NCBI RefSeq assembly: GCF_003863965.1
Contig: NZ_RRCN01000001.1
Location: 685,923-749,922 of the forward strand
Length of the DNA stretch: 64,000 nt
Source of the DNA: Paenibacillus oralis
Lineage (GTDB): Bacteria; Bacillota; Bacilli; Paenibacillales; Paenibacillaceae
Reading direction: 5' to 3'
Part shown: one piece after another, positions 1 to 8,136 of the stretch
Position numbering within the stretch: position 1 is the first letter of the stretch
How the letters are laid out: each line of letters opens with the position of its first letter
Notes under the pieces: model-generated
Database searches by the model: none
Seen by the model: the letters and a program-made list of their open reading frames with translations, nothing else
What the model was told of the DNA's origin: nothing
Position numbers and translations under genes: made by a program

Positions 1-263
1 CGCGCAAGCTTACCGGCAAACCGGCGATCACGGTCGGCTCCGTGGGCCTGAACTCCGAGTTCACCAGCTTGTTCGAGTCCGGCAAAGGCAGCGAAACCGC
101 CAGCATCGACAATTTGATCGAACGCTTGGAACGCGAAGAGTTCGACCTCGTCGCCGTCGGCCGCGCCCTGCTGACCGATCCGGCCTGGGCGGCCAAGATC
201 AGGGACGGCCGCACCGACGAACTGCAGCCGTTCACCCGCGAGTCGCTGGCCACGCTGAGCTGA
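1..263 (+). CDS. NADH:flavin oxidoreductase (Old Yellow Enzyme family), C-terminal fragment
   Basis: The gene enters from the left edge (frame starts at base 3) and ends with TGA at 261-263, so only about 86 C-terminal residues are visible. The motifs TVGSVGL and FDLVAVGRALLTDPAW are the late beta strands of the Old Yellow Enzyme TIM barrel that bind the FMN phosphate (GRALLTDP is near-diagnostic). Family members are FMN enzymes that use NAD(P)H to reduce activated alkenes and related electrophiles. The substrate cannot be told from this piece. A strong terminator follows, so this is the last gene of its transcript. Confidence 0.85.
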   Translation, partial: RKLTGKPAITVGSVGLNSEFTSLFESGKGSETASIDNLIERLEREEFDLVAVGRALLTDPAWAAKIRDGRTDELQPFTRESLATLS

Positions 264-303
264 ATTTCGTTGAGCCGGAGTACAGGAACACGCTTGATTT
301 CAA

Positions 304-337
304 GACCTTTTCGGACCAGAGCCGAAAAGGTCTTTTT
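304..337 (+). terminator. Rho-independent terminator after the flavin oxidoreductase gene
   Basis: Perfect 11-bp stem GACCTTTTCGG (304-314) / CCGAAAAGGTC (322-332), 7-nt loop, then TTTTT. It lies 40 bp after the stop codon. Confidence 0.9.
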
Positions 338-439
338 ACCGTAACAAAACGTTTATCAACGCACATTCCAGGGTGACGGGACCGCGGTTAGTGGCAATTT
401 TCCCCACGTTTGCTCCCTGTAACGGACCGGAGTTCCCCG

Positions 440-622
440 TAACGGACTGTAATGACGCTAATCGCTCATTTCCCGGGTATTTCCTGACCTAACGGACACA
501 GGTGACGCTATTCGGCTCCAAATGGAGCTATTTTTGCAGATTTGCCGGGAATAAGGTCGCCTCTGTCCGTTAAAATTCGGAATCCTCTGTTTTTGGCCAA
601 ATAGAGGCTCTGGGGTCCGTTA
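440..622. repeat. 183-bp four-box intergenic element, copy 1 (TAACGGAC class)
   Basis: Direct boxes TAACGGAC start at 440 and 490. Inverted boxes GTCCGTTA end at 572 and 622. The spacing is 50, 82 and 50 bp, identical to the copies at 6974, 25753 and 58508. An extra TAACGGAC lies just outside at 420. Inside each box a CGCTA or AATAG-type motif follows or precedes at a fixed distance (for example GACGCTATT after the second box, AAATAGAGGCTCTG before the fourth). The rest of the 338-877 gap shows no gene. Function unknown; see findings. Confidence 0.85.
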
Positions 623-877
623 GCCTTCACCGTTTTGCGTCTCACATCCTCTCGCATTCAACCTCCCGGCGTCTCGCGAGGGCCTCGCTTCCAGCTTCCT
701 TTCAACGTGTTCCTCTCTTCCCTTCCTAAATTAAAGACGGTTCCTTTAATAAGACACTGTTCAGAAAAGATATTAAGGTATGTTGTAACCCACCCTTTAA
801 AACAATAGCTTCACCCTCTGATAAACAGCGGGCGAAGCCAGGTGCAAGGCGGTCAGACGACCACCCATCTTTGAAGC

Positions 878-2953
878 TTACTTGTGCGTCAGCGAAATTT
901 TGAATACATCGCCTGCCCCGCCGCCAAAGACGATCAGGCCGCCTTCCGGCAGGAGCGCGGTGTTGATGCCGCTGGCAACGGAGAAATTCACCAAAGCTCC
1001 TTCCGCATTATAGACGGCGAAGCCGCCACTCTGCGGGAAATCTACGGTCATTGTCTGCCCGGCTGCTTCCGCGCCGATCTTGTACCAGCGCACGTAACCC
1101 GTGTCCGGGATCGTCACAATCGAAGCGGCGGCGCCGGAGATGGGCGCCAAAGCTGTTTCGGCGGTATACGTCCGGCCGTCGGCCCGGAGATATTCCGTTC
1201 CGTCCTGGCGGAAGAAGTCCAGATCGAAGGCGTCGCGGCCGTTCATGACCGGGATTTCGGCGACGTTCACCGCATGGTCTTCATCCGTAATTTTCGTCCC
1301 ATTGGCATAGCCGCCTTCCTTGTCCAGGCCGATCGTTTTCGTTAATACCGAAGGAGAAAGATAGAACAGCGAATTGATCTTTTCGTCCAATGCATAATAA
1401 GTTCGTCCTTCCCGCTCTGTCCAAGCTTCGGCAACCGTCTTGTCCAGCGGGTTCTCGTCCAGCTTCTGGTATTCATAATAAGCCATCACCGACTGCCCGA
1501 GGCCGGGGAACTCCAGATAAGTCTTGACGCGGATGTACGTATGCCCGTTCGTCTGTTCGTCGAAGCTGATGACGGTGCGGCCGTCAACGCCGGTAAACTC
1601 CTCCTCCCCGGTATAGACGTAGGTTTGCGCCGGAATCATACCGCTCAATAACCCGGGCAGCTCCACCTCTCCGTTTTCGATCGTGACGTGGAGCGTCGAG
1701 CCCACATTACCGTATAAGCCGGAGTAAGCTTGCAGACCGTCCGGCGGGTCCATTTTCACGGGAGCCTCAAAGGTCTTGTCCGGGAGAATATCGGCGATGC
1801 CGCCCGTCTCCTTCAGGTATACCAGCAAAATATTCGACGCCGCCGCCGTATTCATGATGGACGAGCCGCCTGACGTGAGCAGCGCGATCGAGATATTCTC
1901 TTCCGGCAGAGCGATTAGCGCCGAATGATACACAATGGTATCGCCGCCTTTGGTTACCGCTTTGATACCGTAATCCCCGAACGGAGCCAGATCGACCGAG
2001 TCCCAGCCAAGCCCGTAGCCGAACGTATTCGTTTCGTCCTCAACCCAGACGCCTTTGCGGTATTCCGGGTTTTGCATGGCTGATGCCAACGCTTTGGACA
2101 GCAGTTTGGGCCGCTCCCCCGTCAGCACCTCCGAGAACAGGGTAAGCTCTTCGGCGGTCGAATAGATCCCGCCGGTCCCCACCACATTCGCGTTCTCCGG
2201 AGGCAGCTCGCCTTGGATACCGGGAAAACGGGTTGGGGCCAGCCGGTCGCGGTCAAACACGTCAAGCGGCGTCTTTGTCGAAGTTAGCTCCAACGGACCG
2301 CTGACGTTACGCGCCAAAAACTCGCTGTAGCTCATTCCGCTTACCCGTTCAACCAAAAGCTGCAGCAGTTGGAAGCCGTCATTGGCGTATACGGAATACT
2401 CGCCCGGATCGGACTTGAGCCGTTCGGAACGGAGATTTTCAAGCAGCGTGTCAAAATTCTCCGTATCGTTGTCCCCCAACAACATGCTATTCTTGTAATG
2501 CGAACCGTAAAGCCCCGCCGAGTGATTCATCAGCATTCGGGGCGTAATCCGTTTATAGCGTTCATCAGCCATTTTAAAGTCGGGAATATAATCCGTCAGC
2601 GGCCGGTCGATATCTATTTTGCCGGAGTCCACCAGCATCATCGCGGCTGCGGTCACATACATTTTGCTGACCGAGCCGATCCCGAACATCGTATCTTTGG
2701 AAATGGGCTCCCTGCTGCCGTCTTCCGCCACGCCAAGACCGCCCGATAATACGACTTTCCCCTCGTCCCGAATGGCATACTGCACGCCGTTTACGCCGTA
2801 GCCTCCAATGAGCGCCTCCGCCATCTCCCGCGCTTTTTGCGCGGCTAAGCCGCCCTCCTCCGTACCGTCTGCCCGGGCTATTCCTGCCGCCGCCGGCAGA
2901 GCCAACAGCAGGGCCGCCATGATCACAGCACCCATTCGTTTCAACCTGTTCAT
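878..2953 (-). CDS. Secreted serine hydrolase of the class C beta-lactamase / penicillin-binding protein family
   Basis: 691 aa. It has a Sec signal peptide (positive MNRLKR, hydrophobic core, cleavage near residue 28). A beta-lactamase-fold domain spans about residues 38-385 with the Ser-x-x-Lys motif in GSVSKM (about residue 97) and the Tyr-x-Asn motif in VYAND (about residue 188). TKGGDTIVYHSAL probably replaces the KTG strand. About 300 further residues are beta-rich and unassigned, and the family includes esterases and D-aminopeptidases with such extensions. Known relatives hydrolyse peptides, esters or beta-lactams outside the membrane; I cannot choose among them. It is downstream of the histidine kinase gene but separated by a terminator. 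Confidence 0.85.
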   Translation of the reverse strand: MNRLKRMGAVIMAALLLALPAAAGIARADGTEEGGLAAQKAREMAEALIGGYGVNGVQYAIRDEGKVVLSGGLGVAEDGSREPISKDTMFGIGSVSKMYVTAAAMMLVDSGKIDIDRPLTDYIPDFKMADERYKRITPRMLMNHSAGLYGSHYKNSMLLGDNDTENFDTLLENLRSERLKSDPGEYSVYANDGFQLLQLLVERVSGMSYSEFLARNVSGPLELTSTKTPLDVFDRDRLAPTRFPGIQGELPPENANVVGTGGIYSTAEELTLFSEVLTGERPKLLSKALASAMQNPEYRKGVWVEDETNTFGYGLGWDSVDLAPFGDYGIKAVTKGGDTIVYHSALIALPEENISIALLTSGGSSIMNTAAASNILLVYLKETGGIADILPDKTFEAPVKMDPPDGLQAYSGLYGNVGSTLHVTIENGEVELPGLLSGMIPAQTYVYTGEEEFTGVDGRTVISFDEQTNGHTYIRVKTYLEFPGLGQSVMAYYEYQKLDENPLDKTVAEAWTEREGRTYYALDEKINSLFYLSPSVLTKTIGLDKEGGYANGTKITDEDHAVNVAEIPVMNGRDAFDLDFFRQDGTEYLRADGRTYTAETALAPISGAAASIVTIPDTGYVRWYKIGAEAAGQTMTVDFPQSGGFAVYNAEGALVNFSVASGINTALLPEGGLIVFGGGAGDVFKISLTHK

Positions 2954-3038
2954 GATTTCTCCCCTTCCCTTTATTCCAACTTTTGGGTACCCAGGTTCAT
3001 TATATCGGGCAATAGAGAAGGCAGCGCAAAAATACCCT

Positions 3039-3073
3039 GAAACGAAAAAAACGACCCCCGAACGGCACTAGGC
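3039..3073 (-). terminator. Probable terminator after the LytTR histidine kinase gene
   Basis: On the minus strand a 12-bp stem with several G-U pairs (ACGATTCCCGGG with TTCGGGGGTCGT) runs into seven T. The stem includes the kinase stop codon region. Confidence 0.6.
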
Positions 3074-4375
3074 CCGGGAATCGTCTATGCGAAAAGGCAG
3101 CACAACCATGTTATCGAACGTCCGATGCTCCGTTTCGATCGCCATATGCCCGCCGTATCTTTCGCAAATCCGCTCGATATTTGTAAGTCCGAAGCCGTGG
3201 TACTCCGGGCTTGCCTTACGGCTGCGCAGATCGTTCACCTCGCGGTCCACATGGTTGCGGATGCGGATGAACAAAGCCGACTCGCTCGAACGGATATGTA
3301 CCCGGATATGGCGGTCCTCGGCGACTTTTACTTTTTTCGAAGCCTCGACGGCGTTGTCCAGCATGTTGCCGAGCACCACGCACAGGTCATATCGCTCGAT
3401 CCGGACCTCCCGGTCGTAAAGGCGGAGCTCCGTGTCCATACGGATGCCATTAGCCTGCCCGATGTTCAGCGCGTTCGTCACCAGCGCGTCGATCACCAGA
3501 TTGCCGGTGTTCACCCGGGGATAAGCGTCTTCGATCTTGTTCAGCGTCACCCGGATATGCTCGCTCGCTTCCGCGGTCTTGCCCCGCTCGATGCATTCCG
3601 CCACGTACAGAAACTGTTTATTCGTATCGTGAAGGATACGTTTGATCTTTTTGAAGCTGTGCACCGTTTTCTCGTAATTGGCATCCTGGTAATCCATCTG
3701 GCGCTGCAGTTGAACGTTCTCATGCAGAAGCTGGAATCTCGCGATTACGGTATCGAGAATATGGACGACAAGCACGTTCAGCACCACAAAACCGAACACC
3801 GCCAGAAAATAATGGATATTTTTCTCGCTGTAAGCCGACATCACGTTCACCTGGTAGATGCTGATGACCGGCACGCTGAGAAACAGCAGGTAATAGCGGA
3901 AATTCAGCGGAAAACTTTTGCGCTTGGCCACAAACCGGATGATCTGGACAACCGCGAACATGATTGTACAGCTGAGCAGAATGCTTTTGGCAAACAATAG
4001 TTGTCCCGGCTCCCCCATCAGCTCCGAACGGTCCATGTCCATCGAGACAGAAGGGTCAAGTAAAAAAAGGCAGATGAGATTGACCATCGTGAGCAGTACC
4101 GCATACAGGATGGAGAACAGAATTTTCAGCCTGAAGTCCGCCTCATAGCCCAGCGCCAGGCAGAAGATGACCAGCACCGCAAGCAGCGAGGACCAGACCG
4201 ATGAAAAATAGTCGCTCATATACAAAAAGTCCAGCAGGAGAAACACCAACATATAGATTTTTTTCGTCGGCTTGCTTCTCTCCTTGCCAAAGACGGAATT
4301 GAAGTAAAAATTCACCTGCACGGCCATGACCAGCACTACACCCAGGTTCAGCAAGAGAAAAGCCGGTTCCATCAT
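3068..4375 (-). CDS. Sensor histidine kinase, GHKL/AgrC-like, partner of a LytTR regulator
   Basis: 435 aa membrane sensor kinase. The N-terminal half (about residues 5-215) has six or seven hydrophobic segments, as in the AgrC/VirS class. A short coiled coil is followed by the phospho-acceptor box RILHDTNKQF (His near residue 249), an N-box LGNMLDNAVEAS and a G-box HGFGLTNIERICERYGG. It starts one base after the regulator's TGA, so the two are translationally coupled. Such kinases often sense small peptides, but no AgrB or peptide precursor gene is visible nearby and the signal is unknown. Confidence 0.9.
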   Translation of the reverse strand: MMEPAFLLLNLGVVLVMAVQVNFYFNSVFGKERSKPTKKIYMLVFLLLDFLYMSDYFSSVWSSLLAVLVIFCLALGYEADFRLKILFSILYAVLLTMVNLICLFLLDPSVSMDMDRSELMGEPGQLLFAKSILLSCTIMFAVVQIIRFVAKRKSFPLNFRYYLLFLSVPVISIYQVNVMSAYSEKNIHYFLAVFGFVVLNVLVVHILDTVIARFQLLHENVQLQRQMDYQDANYEKTVHSFKKIKRILHDTNKQFLYVAECIERGKTAEASEHIRVTLNKIEDAYPRVNTGNLVIDALVTNALNIGQANGIRMDTELRLYDREVRIERYDLCVVLGNMLDNAVEASKKVKVAEDRHIRVHIRSSESALFIRIRNHVDREVNDLRSRKASPEYHGFGLTNIERICERYGGHMAIETEHRTFDNMVVLPFRIDDSRA

Positions 4376-5116
4376 TCACTCTGCCTTCATAACCATAAAT
4401 TTCGTGCAGGCGTCTTTGACTTCCTTGATCTTGGACCTCCCGATGGGCAGATCCATTCCGTTTGACATAATGACTCCCCCTCCGGCAAATTTGTGGACGT
4501 GCAGCAGATTGATCAGGATGGAGCGGTGAATTTGCAGGAAGCGTTCGTCCTTAAGTGCCGAAGCATAACTTGAAATCAGTCCCCTGCCTTCGTAAACGGC
4601 ATGAACCGTCGTGAATTTCAGCTTGTTTTTGACCGTCAGGCCCTTTACGACTTCGATGGCGATAATATCTTCATGCCGGAGCACAATCTCCTCATACGCT
4701 GACTTGATGATCAGAATGTCTTGATCGCGCTCCTGAAAATACCGGCACAGCTTCAGCATTTTTTCCTCAAAAACTTCGGGCTCCACCGGCTTGATCAGGT
4801 ACTGGAACGTAACCACGTCGAAGCTTTCCAGCATATATTCGGCATAGCTCGTCAGGAACATGATCTGTTCGCCGTGCCGCTTCATCTCCCTCAGCTTCCG
4901 CGCGGTCTCGATGCCATTCAATCCGTTCATTTCGATATCAAGAATGAGGATGTGAAAAGGCTCGCCCTCGTTTTCGTAATGCTCTATCAATGACTCGCCC
5001 GTTTGGAACAAGGCAACCTCGAAGTCAATCCCGGTCTTGACGGATAAGGCGAGCAGCATCCGCTTGACCTGCTGCCTTTGCTCCTCTTCGTCGTCGCAGA
5101 TCGCGATTCGGTACAT
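4376..5116 (-). CDS. LytTR-family response regulator
   Basis: 246 aa with start ATG at 5116, preceded by GGGGAGGTGG. A longer frame up to 5245 overlaps the upstream gene and has no binding site. The receiver domain (1-120) shows the acidic pair ICDDEEE and the phospho-accepting Asp in LILDIEMNG. The LytTR DNA-binding domain (about 145-240) ends IGRSKIKEVKDACTKF. AgrA/LytR-type regulators bind direct repeats upstream of exoprotein, autolysin or peptide operons; the targets are not visible here. It is followed immediately by its kinase. Confidence 0.92.
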   Translation of the reverse strand: MYRIAICDDEEEQRQQVKRMLLALSVKTGIDFEVALFQTGESLIEHYENEGEPFHILILDIEMNGLNGIETARKLREMKRHGEQIMFLTSYAEYMLESFDVVTFQYLIKPVEPEVFEEKMLKLCRYFQERDQDILIIKSAYEEIVLRHEDIIAIEVVKGLTVKNKLKFTTVHAVYEGRGLISSYASALKDERFLQIHRSILINLLHVHKFAGGGVIMSNGMDLPIGRSKIKEVKDACTKFMVMKAE

Positions 5117-5132
5117 GAAACCACCTCCCCGC

Positions 5133-5579
5133 CTAACTGATTTTCTCCAGGTGAAGCAGGGGATATGGCCGGCCCGAACCGTCCAATTCCGAACGTCCGG
5201 TCCGGACAAACCCCAGCCGCTTGTAAAAGGCGTTGGCCCCATCATTCTGCTCGTTTACATCGACCCGCAGATTTGGGCCTTTTAGTTTTTCGGCATGTTG
5301 GATCAAACGTCTGCCCGTTCCCTTTCCATGGCAATTCGGATCCACAAACAGCATCTCGATTTTCGTTTCGTCCAGACCGATAAACCCTATCGCTTCCATA
5401 CCTTCGGCTAATTCAATCCAAATCTCAACTTCCTTTAAGGCCCCGTTTTGAACCATATGCCGGTAAAATTTAAGATCTTGCTCGGCCAAAAATTTGTGTG
5501 TATGTACTACGGCTTGATACCAAATCTCTACTAATTGATCGTGATATTTTTCCTGATAAGGAACAATGAGATTAGACAA
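5133..5579 (-). CDS. GNAT family N-acetyltransferase
   Basis: 148 aa, about the normal size of a single GNAT domain. The acetyl-CoA pyrophosphate loop is DPNCHGKGTGRRLI, and the late motif FYKRLGFVRTGRSELD is typical of the YjaB/PhnO-like subgroup. It probably acetylates an amine on a small molecule or protein; the substrate is unknown. It ends 16 bp before the response regulator, so the three genes probably form one transcript. Confidence 0.85.
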   Translation of the reverse strand: MSNLIVPYQEKYHDQLVEIWYQAVVHTHKFLAEQDLKFYRHMVQNGALKEVEIWIELAEGMEAIGFIGLDETKIEMLFVDPNCHGKGTGRRLIQHAEKLKGPNLRVDVNEQNDGANAFYKRLGFVRTGRSELDGSGRPYPLLHLEKIS

Positions 5580-5706
5580 TTCTCTTCCCCGCCTTTCTTT
5601 ATGCTATTACTAGTTTAAAAGGGATGGTGGACAAAAGAAAGGCCGGGGTCTTATACAAAGCCAGCCGGCGGTAAGTTCCCGGAGCCTGATAATTGCATCG
5701 CTCCTG

Positions 5707-5783
5707 ATTGGAAATATCCAATAGATTAGGCTCAGCAGGCCTAAAACGGGGGATTTGGGCGAAATCTATTGGATTTTTCCAAT
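5707..5783. repeat. Inverted-repeat element overlapping the 3' end of the FecCD gene
   Basis: Arms at 5707-5727 and 5763-5783 are 21-bp inverted repeats with one mismatch, separated by 35 bp. Each arm contains its own dyad ATTGGA-4 nt-TCCAAT. The right arm supplies the last codons and the TAG of the permease gene. Confidence 0.75.
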
Positions 5784-6809
5784 GTGAGTTGGAGTAGATT
5801 TAAAATTCGCTTCTTTCACGGCATTTCGGCATAATAAATAAATCATGATTGGAGCGCCAACAATAGAAACGATAAAATTCCATGGAAGTTCTATAGGTGC
5901 TATTAATGTGCGGTTGACTACACCGATGACTACCATTAGAATAGCGCCGAGAATAACTGAAATCGGAAGCACCCAACGATCATCTTTGCTTACCCATCGC
6001 CGTACCAAAAGCGGCACCAGTGTCCCTACAAAGGCAATTGCACCAAAGGCTAGAGCCACGCCTGCCGACAATTCAATGACGACGATTATCGGTAGAATCT
6101 TGATCAGTTTTTTTCCAAGTTCCGTAGCGGGCCGGGCGAATACAATCGTAAAAGCGCCAAAAAGTCCAATTGCAAACCAAGGAATAAGCCAGTTCATCAG
6201 AGACCAGCCTATACCTGACGCTGGAGCATACCATAGTGAAATTAAATTATCGGTATTCTGTGCAATTAGCCTTACACTACCTTCGATAATCAATAGAATT
6301 AACGTGCCCGCAAACATACTTCGTATCGCCATGCTGCCTCTTTTCACTCTGGAAGCGAGAAACCACACAATTCCGCTTGTCACAATTGAACCTATTATCG
6401 AAGCCACAAAGTAATGAAAAACAGAAAAATCAGATATATAAAGTGCTGCTAAGCTTATAACAAATGCCCCGCCTCCCGTCATTCCCATCGTTCCCGGGTC
6501 CGGTAGCGGATGCCGCATTACGCGCTGGAGAATTACACCTGAGGCGGCCAACCCCATCCCCCCAAAAATGGCAGCGAGGACGTTAGGCAACCTCATTTCA
6601 TAAATTACTTGATAAGTGGCGCTTTCACCAGGATTTTGAAGAGCATCCCATACATCCTTTGGGGAAGCCGAAACCGCCCCACGGGTCATGGACCAGGCCG
6701 ATGCTAACAACATTATCACAATTAATAAAATGAACAAAAGCGTTTGTTTTAGATGCTTATGATCCGTACGTATATCTCCCTCATAAGTAATTTGAGCGTT
6801 CTTTGTCAA
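5766..6809 (-). CDS. FecCD-family ABC transporter permease (iron-siderophore type), orphan
   Basis: 347 aa from TTG at 6809, which has GAGAGAGG 6 bases upstream; the ATG at 6833 has no binding site. Eight or more membrane spans. Family motifs are RLPNVLAAIFGGMGLAASGVILQRVMRHPLPDPGTMG split across the second span region, and GAIAFVGTLVPLLVRR. Such permeases import Fe-siderophores, haem or cobalamin with a BtuD/FecE ATPase and a lipoprotein; none is next to it here. The end of the gene runs into a repeat arm, so the last residues (about 10) are not native family sequence. The gene could still work with a distant ATPase. Confidence 0.85.
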   Translation of the reverse strand: MTKNAQITYEGDIRTDHKHLKQTLLFILLIVIMLLASAWSMTRGAVSASPKDVWDALQNPGESATYQVIYEMRLPNVLAAIFGGMGLAASGVILQRVMRHPLPDPGTMGMTGGGAFVISLAALYISDFSVFHYFVASIIGSIVTSGIVWFLASRVKRGSMAIRSMFAGTLILLIIEGSVRLIAQNTDNLISLWYAPASGIGWSLMNWLIPWFAIGLFGAFTIVFARPATELGKKLIKILPIIVVIELSAGVALAFGAIAFVGTLVPLLVRRWVSKDDRWVLPISVILGAILMVVIGVVNRTLIAPIELPWNFIVSIVGAPIMIYLLCRNAVKEANFKSTPTHIGKIQ

Positions 6810-6973
6810 AATGTTTCCTCTCTCTCCGTTCATTTTCTAGGTTCTATGTAATGTTTTCTTTGCCCTGGGCAATTTTTCCTCTATAAATAAAGAAAAAGCG
6901 CTTGACCGCAAGGTCAGTCAGCCAATCATCCGTTTGAAGTTAACGGTTCGATCCCGGGCCTTCTGACTTTCGC

Positions 6974-7156
6974 TAACGGTTGTAATCGAGCCTAATTAGC
7001 CAAAAAGACGGGAATTCAATTTCTAACGGTTGCAGGCGCGCTTATTTGGTGAAAAGGGCTTCGAATTCGCAGAAAAAAGGCAAAATAAGCTCTGTCACAA
7101 CCGTTAAATTTGGTTTCCCCTCCATTTTGCCGAAATAACGGCGATTGCAACCGTTA
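6974..7156. repeat. 183-bp four-box intergenic element, copy 2 (TAACGGTTG class)
   Basis: TAACGGTTG starts at 6974 and 7024. CAACCGTTA ends at 7106 and 7156. Spacing 50/82/50. An extra TAACGGTTC starts at 6941. The fourth box is preceded by CGAAATAACGGCGATTG, matching the AAATAGCGG motif of other copies. A small hairpin (TTGACCGCAAGGTCA, 6902-6916) lies between this and the FecCD gene. No gene is seen in 6840-7250. Confidence 0.87.
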
Positions 7157-7253
7157 GAATGACGGCCTCGCTTGAAGAAACTGCGCCTTATCCCTTTGAA
7201 TAGAAAAGACGCGTTCGGATTGAACGTCCACAGGCGACCAAGTCATAAAGTAA

Positions 7254-7285
7254 AGCGCATGCCGACATGGGCATGCGCTCTTTAA
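7254..7285 (-). terminator. Terminator after the SRPBCC pseudogene
   Basis: Minus-strand stem AGCGCATGCC / GGCATGCGCT with a 6-nt loop, followed by TTTACTTT. It still marks the end of the decayed MFS-cupin-SRPBCC operon. Confidence 0.75.
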
Positions 7286-7301
7286 GGCTGCGAAAGTTAT
7301 T

Positions 7302-7771
7302 TTATTCCTCTTTGGCACTTTCCGCATATTTTTTGAAATTGTCCAAAATCGCTTGCTACCCGGCTTGCTCATCTCGATGGCGTTGGTCTCCTCCGCTTCG
7401 AACGATTCGATGATTTTCGTGCCGCCCTCTTGGCGAATAAAATCGATCTTTACTTTTCTGCCGTCGCCTAGTGTATAGGAAATGCTCTCGTTAATATTCA
7501 CCTCGTCGTATACTCCGCCGAAATCAAATCCAAAGCTGCCGTCTTTGGCTTCCATTCTCGAAACGAATTTGCCGCCGGCCCTCAGATCATTTTCCGCGTA
7601 CGGCGTATGCCAGACTTCGGAAGCCTGATTCCACTTCGTAATATGCTTCGGTTCCGTCCAATACTTCCACACGCTTTCGACAGGGGCATGAACGATTGCT
7701 TCCACAACCAAAAACATTTCATCCTCATTTTCATGCTGATGCCAGACAAACTCTCCTTTAAATTTCGCCAA
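7302..7771 (-). pseudogene. AHSA1/SRPBCC-domain protein, inactivated by frameshift and stop
   Basis: The first about 130 codons encode a normal AHSA1-type domain (VVEAIVHAPVESVWKYWTEP, GGKFVSRMEAKDG). Around 7355-7365 the frame changes by one base (one base lost before CAA). In the restored frame the code reads QAG-stop-QAILDNFKKYAESAKEE and ends at 7302, the usual C-terminus, with TAG where the family has Trp. So there are two lesions: one deleted base and one TGG-to-TAG change. The open frame runs on to 7154 in unrelated sequence. Family members bind hydrophobic ligands; no active product is expected. Confidence 0.82.
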
Positions 7772-7780
7772 CTTTACATA

Positions 7781-8095
7781 TTAAAGTTGATTATATTCAT
7801 CATCGGTTACAGATTCAAACCAATCGGTTTGCCCTGGTGTAAGGGCTAAATGTACAAACCAGCTATCCTTCGAAGCCCCATGCCAATGTTTTACGTTCGG
7901 TGGAATGTTTACCACATCGCCGGTTTTGAGGAATTGAGCCGGTTTTCCTTCTTCTTGATACCAACCCTCGCCGCCAGTAACCAACAACACTTGCCCCGAA
8001 TTATGAGAGTGCCAGTTATTGCGGGACCCCGGAGCAAAGGTTACATTCCCGATAGCGGTATTGAGCGGGGTTGGATCGGTAAACACCATTTGCAA
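7781..8095 (-). CDS. Cupin-domain protein, N-terminally truncated
   Basis: 104 aa single cupin barrel. Motif 1 is WHSHNSGQVLLVTGGEGWYQ with its two His; motif 2 is PPNVKHWHGASKD. Similarity continues upstream of the first ATG in frame (GDAYLQ, before 8095), then meets a stop codon, so about 20 leader residues are missing and no ribosome binding site is evident. Homologues are metal-binding cupins of about 130 aa, often beside carboxymuconolactone decarboxylase or dehydrogenase genes. It lies 10 bp before the SRPBCC pseudogene and about 40 bp after the MFS remnant. It may be a pseudogene. Confidence 0.7.
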   Translation of the reverse strand: MQMVFTDPTPLNTAIGNVTFAPGSRNNWHSHNSGQVLLVTGGEGWYQEEGKPAQFLKTGDVVNIPPNVKHWHGASKDSWFVHLALTPGQTDWFESVTDDEYNQL

Positions 8096-8136
8096 ATATG
8101 CGTCCCCGATTTATTAACCCCACTGAAATCTACTCC

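Noticed and set aside
4376..5245. Longer start for the LytTR regulator
   Set aside because: The added 43 residues overlap the GNAT gene and have no binding site, while ATG 5116 follows GGGGAGGTGG.
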